From Smithella sp. ME-1 (GTDB lineage: Bacteria > Desulfobacterota > Syntrophia > Syntrophales > Smithellaceae): a stretch of DNA of 5,700 bases. The DNA is taken from NCBI GenBank assembly GCA_000495415.1, contig AWGX01000758.1, positions 1-5,700 of the forward strand, in the 5' to 3' direction. Positions within the stretch are counted from its first letter, which is position 1; each line of letters opens with the position of its first letter. The position numbers and the translations under genes were made by a program. Shown here piece after piece: positions 1 to 5,700 of the stretch. The notes beneath the pieces were generated by a model. That model was given only the letters and a program-made list of their open reading frames with translations. It searched no databases and was not told the DNA's origin.

Positions 1-1
1 A

Positions 2-160
2 AAATTAAAACGTGCTAAAATTAGGCCCATTGAGCTTAAATGTCAAGGCTCGATTACACAAGAAAATTTTCTTAGGAAACAGATAAAAAGAATTGTCAAG
101 CAAATTATGATAATGCTGCAAAAAAGAATAATTTTAGCAAAGGCGGTTTTTAATGAATAA
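2..160 (+). CDS. Possible C-terminal end of an upstream gene (partial, doubtful)
   Basis: One frame is open from the left edge to a TAA at 158-160, 52 sense codons, with no usable start long enough inside the window, so if real it is the tail of a gene beginning upstream. It would overlap the next gene start (ATG at 153) by 8 bases, like the compact junctions further on. The translation is rich in Lys, Ile and Gln and ends in a basic, possibly helical stretch (LRKQIKRIVKQIMIMLQKR). I recognise no family. Against it: third codon positions are much more AT-rich than in the downstream genes, and rare Arg and Ile codons (AGA, AGG, ATA) are common, as expected of AT-rich non-coding leader DNA. The other two forward frames stop quickly. 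The stretch is therefore either a gene end or the leader and promoter region of the cluster. Confidence 0.25.
   Translation, partial: KLKRAKIRPIELKCQGSITQENFLRKQIKRIVKQIMIMLQKRIILAKAVFNE
139..146 (+). promoter_or_regulatory. Ribosome binding site of the kefF-like gene
   Basis: A purine-rich AAAGGCGG lies 6 bases before the ATG at 153. It is an imperfect Shine-Dalgarno match (AGG core followed by CGG), well placed to support that start. No other in-frame start lies close to it. Confidence 0.6.
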
Positions 161-764
161 AATTCTTATTCTTTTCGCCCATCCGCGTTTTGAAAAATCC
201 AAAACGAATCGTGCTCTGCTTAAAAATGTCGGCCGGATCGAAGGTGTCACCGTCAACGATTTGTACGAGCAATATCCTGATTTCAATATCGCTACCGATC
301 GTGAAAAAATGTTGCTGATGGCTCATCAGATTATTATCTGGCATCACCCTTTTTACATGTATAGCGCGCCGGCTCTGCTCACGCAGTGGATTGATCTGGT
401 GCTGGAACACGGATGGGCGCACGGCCGGGGCGGCGACAATCTCAATAATAAAATTATCTTTAATGTTATAACTTCCGGTGGAACCAGGGAAGTATACGCG
501 GCTGGCGGTTTTAATCGTTTTACCATCAGGGAGTTTCTCGTTCCATTTGAACAGACGGCGACTCTTTGTAAGATGATTTACCTGCCTCCTTTTGCCGTTC
601 AGGGGACGTATTTGCTGACCGCGGAAGCACTTCAATTTCATGTAAAAATGTATCACACGCTTTTAGAGCAATTGGTCAAAGGTGATTTCGATATTGAGAA
701 ACTCAAAAAAGTTGAGTTCCTGAATGACTGGATTGTCAAGGAGACGGAGGGGCAGAAACCATGA
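153..764 (+). CDS. kefF: KefF-like NAD(P)H:quinone oxidoreductase, K+-efflux ancillary protein
   Basis: A 203-residue cytoplasmic flavodoxin-like protein of the NQO1/MdaB/KefF family. Such proteins bind FMN, reduce quinones and other electrophiles with NAD(P)H, and bind the Kef antiporter to allow full activity. Visible motifs: strand 1 and phosphate-binding start ILILFAHP (4-11) with S16 and N19; LYEQYPDFNI (37-46), nearly the same as in E. coli KefF as I recall it; HHPFYMYSAPALLTQWID (64-81), the flavin/dimer segment; GWAHGRGG (87-94); TSGG (107-110), where KefF has TTGG; and LPPFAVQGT (144-152). E. coli KefF is about 176 residues; the extra length is mainly a charged C-terminal tail (about 180-203). 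The stop overlaps the antiporter start in an ATGA, so the two are probably translationally coupled, as expected for a protein pair that binds. KefG or another MdaB-type reductase is the alternative; the kefF-before-kefC order favours KefF. Confidence 0.9.
   Translation: MNKILILFAHPRFEKSKTNRALLKNVGRIEGVTVNDLYEQYPDFNIATDREKMLLMAHQIIIWHHPFYMYSAPALLTQWIDLVLEHGWAHGRGGDNLNNKIIFNVITSGGTREVYAAGGFNRFTIREFLVPFEQTATLCKMIYLPPFAVQGTYLLTAEALQFHVKMYHTLLEQLVKGDFDIEKLKKVEFLNDWIVKETEGQKP
746..752 (+). promoter_or_regulatory. Strong Shine-Dalgarno for the Kef antiporter gene
   Basis: GGAGGGG lies inside the end of the kefF-like gene, 8 bases before the ATG at 761. It fixes this start, which overlaps the preceding stop codon as ATGA. 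It is the best ribosome binding site in the window. Confidence 0.7.
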
Positions 765-2638
765 TCAGCACTTTTCTGACTGATGCCCTGATATATCTGG
801 CTGCTGCTATAGTCTTCGTTCCGATAGCTAAAAAACTGGGTATGGGTTCGGTGCTCGGTTATCTGTTGGGCGGTATAATCATCGGTCCATTCTTTTTGGG
901 CTTTGTCGGTCAGGAAGGGAAAGATATTATGCATTTCGCCGAATTCGGCGTCGTGATGATGCTTTTTCTCATCGGATTGGAGCTGGAGCCATCGCATTTC
1001 TGGCGGATGCGCAATTTAATACTGGGAACAGGTTCGCTGCAATTGTGCACGACAACGATATTAATATTCACGCTTTTATTATTCTTTGGATTCACCTGGC
1101 GGGCCGCGCTGGCCAGCGGTCTGGCGATAGCTATGTCTTCAACAGCTATAGTCATGCAAACTCTCAGAGAAAAGGGATTAACAAAAACGGAATCGGGGAA
1201 AAGTTCTTTCGCGGTACTGCTTTTTCAGGATATTTCTGTTATTCCCATTCTGGCGCTTCTGCCCCTTCTGGCATTGTCAGGTTCGCATGCGCAAACAAAT
1301 GAACATGCCACCATACTTTCCAATATGCCCGGCTGGGCTCAGACGCTTCTGTTACTGGTTGTAGCCAATGTGGTTGTACTCGCCGGACGTTTTGCTATTG
1401 TTCCTTTTTTAAGATTTATCGCCAGTATTCATCTGCGCGAATTGTTCACGGCATCCGCGCTTCTCATTATCATCGGCACAGCTTCTCTCATGATGCTGGT
1501 TGGTCTTAGCCCCGCTCTGGGAACGTTTCTGGCCGGTGTTGTTCTGGCCAATAGTGAATTCAGACATGAACTGGAAAGTGATATTGAACCTTTTAAAGGT
1601 ATTTTGCTTGGGTTGTTTTTTATTGCCGTTGGTGCGTCCATTAACTTCAGTTTGATTATCAGCAATCCTTGGACGATAATCGCTTTGGTTTGTTCAATCA
1701 TTGTAATCAAAGCAGCGGTGCTATTTGCCTGCGGATCGTTAATCCGACTTAGCTTTGATCAAAATTTGTTGTTTACTTTAGGATTGGCACAGGTGGGGGA
1801 GTTTGCCTTTGTTCTTTTTTCTTTTATTAACCAACTTAATATTTTGTCTGCCCGATGGACAGACATGATGATGGGCGTAACGGCGATTACCATGACTGTG
1901 ACGCCACTATTGCTTTTGATTAATGAGCGATTAATTCTTCCTTATTTCGGCACTAAGGAAAAAGAAGAAAAGGAAGCTGATACGATTGATGAAAGCAATC
2001 TTGTTATTATAGCCGGTTTCGGCCATTTCGGCAGTACGCTGGGCAGGTTTCTGAGGGCCAACGGCATCAAGGCTACTATTTTGGATAATGACTCCGACAG
2101 GGTTGATCTGCTGAGAAAAATGGGATTTAAAGTCTTTTACGGCGATGCCACTCGTATCGATATTTTGAAATCGGCCGGAGCTAGTGACGCAAAAATTCTC
2201 ATCGCGGCCATTGATTCACCGGATATTAATTTCGATCTGGTAGAAAAGACAAAAAAAATATTTCCTAATTTAACAGTGATGGTTCGCGCCAAAAGCCGTC
2301 TGGATGCTTATGGGCTGCTTGATATGGGCATAAAAGATGTTTATAGAGAATCTCTGGATACATCCGTACGACTGGGCGTTGATGTTTTGGTTAAGCTTGG
2401 CTTCCGTAAATACAGTGCCGTGCGCGCCAGTCAGAATTTTATCAAATATGACGAAGCGTCTTTGCGGGAACTTGCCCGTCACCGTCATGATCAGAGCGAT
2501 TATATCTTCACTACGCGCGAACAGATTCAAATACAGGAACAAATGTTGAATAAGGATAGGGAAGTAAATCCGAATATCAACGATCATGCCTGGGACAGCG
2601 ATTTGTTTGAAGAGAAATCAAATACCGGGAAAAATTAA
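761..2638 (+). CDS. kefC: KefC/KefB-type K+:H+ antiporter with RCK (KTN) domain
   Basis: A 625-residue inner-membrane protein of the CPA2 family that lets K+ out in exchange for H+, acidifying the cytoplasm during electrophile stress; E. coli KefC is 620 residues. Residues 1-390 are hydrophobic, about 12-13 membrane helices. Family signatures: LGSVLGY-type start (27-34), HFAEFGVVMMLFLIGLELEP (58-77), SSTAIVMQ (126-133), the ion-site pair Q156-D157 in FQDIS, ALGTFLAGVVLANSE (252-266), the acidic gating loop HELESDIEPFKG (269-280), FFIAVGASI (286-294), and QVGEFAF (344-350). A charged linker (398-412) leads to the Rossmann-type RCK/KTN domain: GFGHFG (419-424), acidic end of strand 2 (D442-D444), and KVFYGDATR (457-465). 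By eye against remembered E. coli KefC, glutathione-binding R416 and R516 align with R429 and R529, but F441 is M454 and N551 is D564. It follows kefF with a 4-base overlap. Kef function is near certain; KefB versus KefC and the ligand are less so. Confidence 0.93.
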   Translation: MISTFLTDALIYLAAAIVFVPIAKKLGMGSVLGYLLGGIIIGPFFLGFVGQEGKDIMHFAEFGVVMMLFLIGLELEPSHFWRMRNLILGTGSLQLCTTTILIFTLLLFFGFTWRAALASGLAIAMSSTAIVMQTLREKGLTKTESGKSSFAVLLFQDISVIPILALLPLLALSGSHAQTNEHATILSNMPGWAQTLLLLVVANVVVLAGRFAIVPFLRFIASIHLRELFTASALLIIIGTASLMMLVGLSPALGTFLAGVVLANSEFRHELESDIEPFKGILLGLFFIAVGASINFSLIISNPWTIIALVCSIIVIKAAVLFACGSLIRLSFDQNLLFTLGLAQVGEFAFVLFSFINQLNILSARWTDMMMGVTAITMTVTPLLLLINERLILPYFGTKEKEEKEADTIDESNLVIIAGFGHFGSTLGRFLRANGIKATILDNDSDRVDLLRKMGFKVFYGDATRIDILKSAGASDAKILIAAIDSPDINFDLVEKTKKIFPNLTVMVRAKSRLDAYGLLDMGIKDVYRESLDTSVRLGVDVLVKLGFRKYSAVRASQNFIKYDEASLRELARHRHDQSDYIFTTREQIQIQEQMLNKDREVNPNINDHAWDSDLFEEKSNTGKN

Positions 2639-2647
2639 AAAATAAAT

Positions 2648-3469
2648 ATGAGCAGACCTTATCATTTATTTAAATATAACCGCAGAGACGACGATGAGTT
2701 TACCGTTATTGCCCATCGCGGGGCATCGGCTTATTATCCCGAGAATACTATCCCCTCGTTTAAGGCCGCAATCGAAATGGGTGCGGATATGGTGGAATTG
2801 GATGTTCAGCTTACATCGGATAAAGAAGTTGTTGTTTTTCACGATGAAAAAATATCGCGCTGTACTGATGGCAGGGGAAAGGTTGCCGATTATACACTTG
2901 CTGCGTTGAAGAAGCTGGACGCAGGTAGTTGGTTTGATAAAGAATTTAAAAACACAAAGATACCGACGCTGGCTGAAGTTTTGGCTTTTTGCAAAGGTAA
3001 AATTGCGGTAAATATTGAAATCAAGACCGAAGCTGTCAGCAAAATGTTCTTTGGCGGCATTGAAGAAAAATGTCTGAAAATTGTTGAGCAAAGCGGCATG
3101 AATGAGCATGTTGTTTTTTCCAGTTTTGATCCGCGTGCAATTATGCACTTAAAGCAAATAGACAACACTGCGGCAGTAGCCGTTTTGTTTGAAAAAAAAC
3201 ACTATGGTTCTAAATTACCTTCGGATATAATGGAGTCACTGGGAGCCGAAGCTTTTAATTGTTCCGGCTCTTATTTTAAAAAGAAGTGGCTTTCAGATGT
3301 TAGATTAAATAATATTCCTGTCAATATTTATACTGTCAATGACGCAAGGAATATGAAACGATTTGTTAATATGGGTGTCAGCGGGATTTTTACCAATAAT
3401 CCGGACATATTAAAAAGAGTGGTGACAGATATAAAACAGGGTCAAAAAAACGAAGGGCGGAAACAATGA
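2648..3469 (+). CDS. Glycerophosphodiester phosphodiesterase, cytosolic UgpQ-like
   Basis: A 273-residue GDPD-family TIM-barrel enzyme, predicted to hydrolyse glycerophosphodiesters (deacylated phospholipids) to sn-glycerol-3-phosphate and an alcohol with a divalent metal. Catalytic signatures are all present: AHRGA (22-26) with catalytic H23 and R24, PENT (31-34) with metal ligand E32, VELDVQ (49-54) with E50 and D52, second catalytic H65 in FHDEKISR, and NIEIK (122-126) with E124 and K126. The C-terminal barrel end is VNIYTVND (225-232) and GVSGIFTNNP (243-252), usual for this family. There is no signal peptide or membrane segment, so it should act in the cytoplasm like UgpQ (about 247 residues) and unlike periplasmic GlpQ. 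The start lies 9 bases after the antiporter stop with no good Shine-Dalgarno (only CGGGA about 17 bases upstream), so translation may depend on ribosomes ending the previous gene. It overlaps the next gene by 4 bases. Exact substrate is unknown. Confidence 0.93.
   Translation: MSRPYHLFKYNRRDDDEFTVIAHRGASAYYPENTIPSFKAAIEMGADMVELDVQLTSDKEVVVFHDEKISRCTDGRGKVADYTLAALKKLDAGSWFDKEFKNTKIPTLAEVLAFCKGKIAVNIEIKTEAVSKMFFGGIEEKCLKIVEQSGMNEHVVFSSFDPRAIMHLKQIDNTAAVAVLFEKKHYGSKLPSDIMESLGAEAFNCSGSYFKKKWLSDVRLNNIPVNIYTVNDARNMKRFVNMGVSGIFTNNPDILKRVVTDIKQGQKNEGRKQ
3452..3460 (+). promoter_or_regulatory. Ribosome binding site of the acyltransferase-hydrolase gene
   Basis: GAAGGGCGG lies 5 bases before the ATG at 3466, within the end of the phosphodiesterase gene. 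It supports the ATGA-overlap start and suggests coupled translation of the two lipid enzymes. It resembles the AAAGGCGG site in front of the first gene. Confidence 0.55.
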
Positions 3470-5646
3470 ATATATCGGTCTCCTTGGTTAATCTTATAGA
3501 AGTTGCCCTTGATACACTGACAAAAACCACTAAAACGGACATACGTCTGCATGGCGTGGAAAATGTTCCCGCTCAGCCGGTACTTTATGTTATTAATCAC
3601 TTTACGCGCATGGAAACAATCTTGATGCCGTATGTGATCAAGAAGAACATAAAAAGATATCCGATCTCTCTGGCACATCATTCCTTTTTTAGCGGTGAAC
3701 TTGGCAATTTTATGAATAAGGTGGGCGCAGTTTCCACTACCGACCCCAACAGAGACAAAATATTTATCAATGCACTTCTTACAGACAGTTATCCGGTCAT
3801 TATTTTTCCCGAAGGCCAGATGATCAAGGACAAAAAGATTATCGAGAAAGGCAAATACCTGGTTTACAACGCGGGCATCAGAAGGCCGCCTCATTCCGGG
3901 GCCGCGCAAATAGCTTTGCGGACGGAGTTTGTTCGCGAAAAATTAAGGAAATTCCGCGCCGGCGGCGATAGTTCATCCGTTGACCGAATGGCGGCTCATT
4001 TCGGCTTTGATTCTGCGGAAACAAATAAAATTATAAGTAAAGAGACTTACATTGTGCCGGTAAACATAACCTATTATCCTGTCCGCGCTCAGGAGAACAT
4101 CCTGAGCAAACTGGCCGGCCGGTTTGTCAAGAATATATCAACACATCTTCAGGAGGAGCTGGAAGTTGAAGGTCCGATGGTTTTGGGCAAGGTGGATATT
4201 GATATTAATTTCGGCAAACCCATGTCCGCGAAAAACTACATAGCTTCCAATAAAAAACTAAGCAAGTTGCTGAGAGATGATAATCCTTATCTGGATGCCG
4301 GAGAATTCAAGAAAATAGATTCGTTCAAAAAAACATGTGTCAGTATGATGCATGACTACATGAATGCCATATACGGTATGACGGCGGTTAATCATGATCA
4401 TCTGATGTCTTATATATTGACCAAATACCGGAACAGCTTTAGCGAGGATGATTTCAAAAACCGTATTTTTCTGGCCATCCAATACCTGCGTAAAATCAGA
4501 GTAACCAATTGCCACACTTCACTTTATAGAAAACAATTTTATCTTCTAAACGATGATTATCATGAGAAGTATGAAAGTTTTATAAAAGAAAGTATCTACA
4601 GCGACTATATTAAACTGGATAATGGAATAATTACAAAGAACAAAGAACGATTCAGCAGAAAATCCGATTTCCATACGATAAGAAGAGACAATATTATTGA
4701 AGTTCTCAGGCATGAGATAGAGCCTCTTCGTGATTTAACCAGAGCTATAGACAGGCTGATGTTTCTCCCTGCTTTCTTCGTCCGGTGGAAGATAAAAAAT
4801 CACTTTATCCAGCTGGAAACGGATCTTTTTGAACAGGATTATCAAAAATATTTTATTAAAGCAGAGAGTAAACCAAGGAATATCGGAAAACCTTTTTTCC
4901 TGAAACGTTTTTTCGGCAGAAAGGGAGTTATACTGGTTCACGGGTATATGGCTGCGCCGGAAGAAATCAGACCGCTGGCGGATTATCTATATAAGAATGG
5001 ATACAATGTTTATGGCGTCCGCTTGCGTGGGCACGGTACGGCGCCTGAGGATCTTGCCATCCGCAAATGGGATAAATGGTATAGCTCCGCAAGTCGCGCA
5101 TACATTATTATGAAGAACAGCGTTAAAAAGTTCTCCATTTGTGGTTTTTCCATGGGCGGCGGGATCGCTCTGATGCAGGCGGCCAATAAACCGGGTAAAT
5201 TTGCGGGAGTGATAGCCATCAATGCTCCTCTCAAACTGAAGAGTGTTGCCTCCAAATTTGCCCCCATTGTTAACTTGTGGAATAAGTTGCTTTCAAAAAT
5301 TCATGTAGATAAAGTTAAGATGGAATTTGTGGAGAACACACCGGAAAATCCTGAAATAAACTATGTCCGCAATCCGGTGAGCGGGAGCAACGAACTGGAA
5401 AAGCTGATGAAACAAGTCGAAGATCAGCTGAAAGATGTGAAATGTCCTGCTCTTATCATACAAGGCTCGGATGATCCCGTAGTGAATCCGGTGAGCGGAT
5501 TGGGAATTTTTGAAAAGCTCGGCACAAAGGATAAACAGCTTCTCAGAATTTATGCCAAACATCACGGCATATTGCGGGGGGAGGGAGCGGACAAGCTCAA
5601 TGCGATGGTGTTGATGTTCCTTGAAAAAGTATCATCAGGTAACTGA
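3466..5646 (+). CDS. Two-domain protein: PlsC/PlsB-like acyltransferase fused to an alpha/beta hydrolase
   Basis: A 726-residue protein with two catalytic domains. Residues about 25-250 look like a glycerolipid acyltransferase: GVENVP (30-35), motif I NHFTRME (44-50), GAVSTTDPNRD (87-97), motif III FPEGQ (114-118), and motif IV IVPVNITYYP (196-205). Motif I reads HX4E (H45, E50) where the family has HX4D, and about 40 extra residues sit before motif IV. Residues about 252-480 are unassigned, mainly helical and charged. Residues about 486-722 are a serine hydrolase of the monoacylglycerol lipase/carboxylesterase type: oxyanion-region VHGYMA (491-496), RLRGHG (519-524), nucleophile elbow GFSMGG with S562, probable acid D670 in GSDDPVV, and probable base H700 in AKHHGIL. 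There is no signal peptide; the N-terminal helix may lie on the membrane surface. It probably acts at the inner leaflet, moving acyl groups onto glycerol-phosphate or lysolipids and/or cleaving acyl esters. It is coupled to the phosphodiesterase by an ATGA overlap. The domains are clear; substrates are inferred. Confidence 0.85.
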   Translation: MNISVSLVNLIEVALDTLTKTTKTDIRLHGVENVPAQPVLYVINHFTRMETILMPYVIKKNIKRYPISLAHHSFFSGELGNFMNKVGAVSTTDPNRDKIFINALLTDSYPVIIFPEGQMIKDKKIIEKGKYLVYNAGIRRPPHSGAAQIALRTEFVREKLRKFRAGGDSSSVDRMAAHFGFDSAETNKIISKETYIVPVNITYYPVRAQENILSKLAGRFVKNISTHLQEELEVEGPMVLGKVDIDINFGKPMSAKNYIASNKKLSKLLRDDNPYLDAGEFKKIDSFKKTCVSMMHDYMNAIYGMTAVNHDHLMSYILTKYRNSFSEDDFKNRIFLAIQYLRKIRVTNCHTSLYRKQFYLLNDDYHEKYESFIKESIYSDYIKLDNGIITKNKERFSRKSDFHTIRRDNIIEVLRHEIEPLRDLTRAIDRLMFLPAFFVRWKIKNHFIQLETDLFEQDYQKYFIKAESKPRNIGKPFFLKRFFGRKGVILVHGYMAAPEEIRPLADYLYKNGYNVYGVRLRGHGTAPEDLAIRKWDKWYSSASRAYIIMKNSVKKFSICGFSMGGGIALMQAANKPGKFAGVIAINAPLKLKSVASKFAPIVNLWNKLLSKIHVDKVKMEFVENTPENPEINYVRNPVSGSNELEKLMKQVEDQLKDVKCPALIIQGSDDPVVNPVSGLGIFEKLGTKDKQLLRIYAKHHGILRGEGADKLNAMVLMFLEKVSSGN
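5371..5498 (+). repeat. Pair of 14-base direct repeats inside the hydrolase domain
   Basis: AATCCGGTGAGCGG occurs exactly at 5371-5384 and again at 5485-5498, in the same reading frame, both encoding NPVSG (residues 636-640 and 674-678). The second copy directly follows the putative catalytic Asp loop (DPVV). Spacing is 114 bases. The flanking DNA is not repeated, so this is more likely chance or local codon reuse than a mobile feature. Confidence 0.5.
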
Positions 5647-5700
5647 TTTGAAATCTTTGCAAAATTACTCTATTCGTCATTCCCGCGTAGAGACTGTGTC
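5647..5700. other. Intergenic sequence at the right edge, no terminator seen
   Basis: After the TGA at 5644-5646 the DNA is AT-rich to about 5673. No GC-rich hairpin followed by a T run is visible before the window ends, so transcript termination, if it occurs here, lies further on or uses the repeat that begins near 5674. Confidence 0.5.
5674..5700. repeat. Start of a probable dispersed intergenic repeat (truncated by window end)
   Basis: TCGTCATTCCCGCG at 5674-5687 matches the opening of a short palindromic repeat type found scattered between genes in several proteobacteria, in which ATTCCCGCG is normally followed within about 10 bases by a complementary CGGGAAT arm. Here ATTCCC (5679-5684) is followed by CGTAGAGACTGTGTC and no GGGAAT arm is seen, so the element is cut, diverged, or joined to another repeat. 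Only 27 bases are visible and one copy is present, so repeat status comes from resemblance and not from copy number. Confidence 0.4.

Noticed and set aside
93..114. TTGTCA, TATGAT and GATAAT as a sigma-70 promoter
   Set aside because: TATGAT (106-111) is a fair -10 box, but TTGTCA (93-98) is only 7 bases away, and no -35-like sequence or TG extension lies at the right distance, so I could not support a promoter.
150..656. 168-residue open frame on the minus strand
   Set aside because: It lies wholly opposite the kefF-like gene, which has clear family motifs, and its translation has no recognisable domain and shadow-like composition.
1045..1302. 85-residue open frame on the plus strand inside the antiporter gene
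   Set aside because: It is out of frame with the conserved CPA2 membrane segments, and no ribosome site or family match supports it.
761..2638. Frameshift or truncation in the antiporter
   Set aside because: All family motifs from the first membrane helix through the RCK domain occur in order in one frame, and the length (625) matches the family (about 620).
2666..3148. 160-residue open frame on the minus strand
   Set aside because: It is antisense to the phosphodiesterase catalytic motifs, its translation is Phe/Asn-rich with no domain, and its frame follows from the plus-strand codon pattern.
3442..3909. 155-residue open frame on the minus strand
   Set aside because: It is antisense to the acyltransferase domain, whose NHX, FPEG and VPV motifs show that the plus strand is coding. 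No family resemblance was seen.
4114..4123. GGCCGGCC palindrome within the acyltransferase gene
   Set aside because: It is a short self-complementary string in coding DNA that encodes ordinary residues (LAGRF), with no flanking repeat or regulatory context.

Overview
The window carries four complete same-strand genes in one tightly packed cluster, probably an operon. Gene order is a KefF-like flavoprotein (153-764), a KefC-type K+ efflux antiporter (761-2638), a cytosolic glycerophosphodiester phosphodiesterase (2648-3469) and a 726-residue acyltransferase/alpha-beta hydrolase fusion (3466-5646). Junctions are a 4-base ATGA overlap, a 9-base gap and a second ATGA overlap. No large non-coding region, RNA gene, CRISPR array or insertion sequence is visible.

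Organism: a Gram-negative-type bacterium. Base composition looks moderate, codon use is mixed, and a CGTCATTCCCGCG intergenic repeat begins at the right edge. Together with an E. coli-like kefF-kefC order and a multidomain lipid enzyme, this would fit a deltaproteobacterium (for example a Syntrophus/Smithella-like anaerobe). That placement is an inference and is not proven by the sequence.

Layout: bases 1-152 are AT-rich. They hold no clear promoter, but one frame stays open from the window edge to 160, so the cluster may continue upstream. Bases 153-2638 encode the ancillary quinone reductase-like subunit and the membrane antiporter with its RCK/KTN domain. Bases 2648-5646 encode two lipid-metabolism proteins. 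Bases 5647-5700 are intergenic and end in what looks like the start of a dispersed repeat.

How the genes could work together: KefF/KefC pairs acidify the cytoplasm by K+ efflux when electrophiles appear. The phosphodiesterase would release glycerol-3-phosphate from deacylated phospholipids. The fusion protein has a PlsC/PlsB-like acyl-transfer domain and a serine-hydrolase domain, so it could re-acylate glycerol lipids and/or remove acyl chains. Co-transcription suggests a membrane-stress or lipid-turnover unit joined to electrophile-triggered K+ efflux; this link is inferred from gene packing only. The points most worth checking are the fusion architecture, the HX4E in place of HX4D in the acyltransferase motif, the roughly 220-residue unassigned middle region, and substitutions in the expected glutathione-binding pocket of the antiporter.
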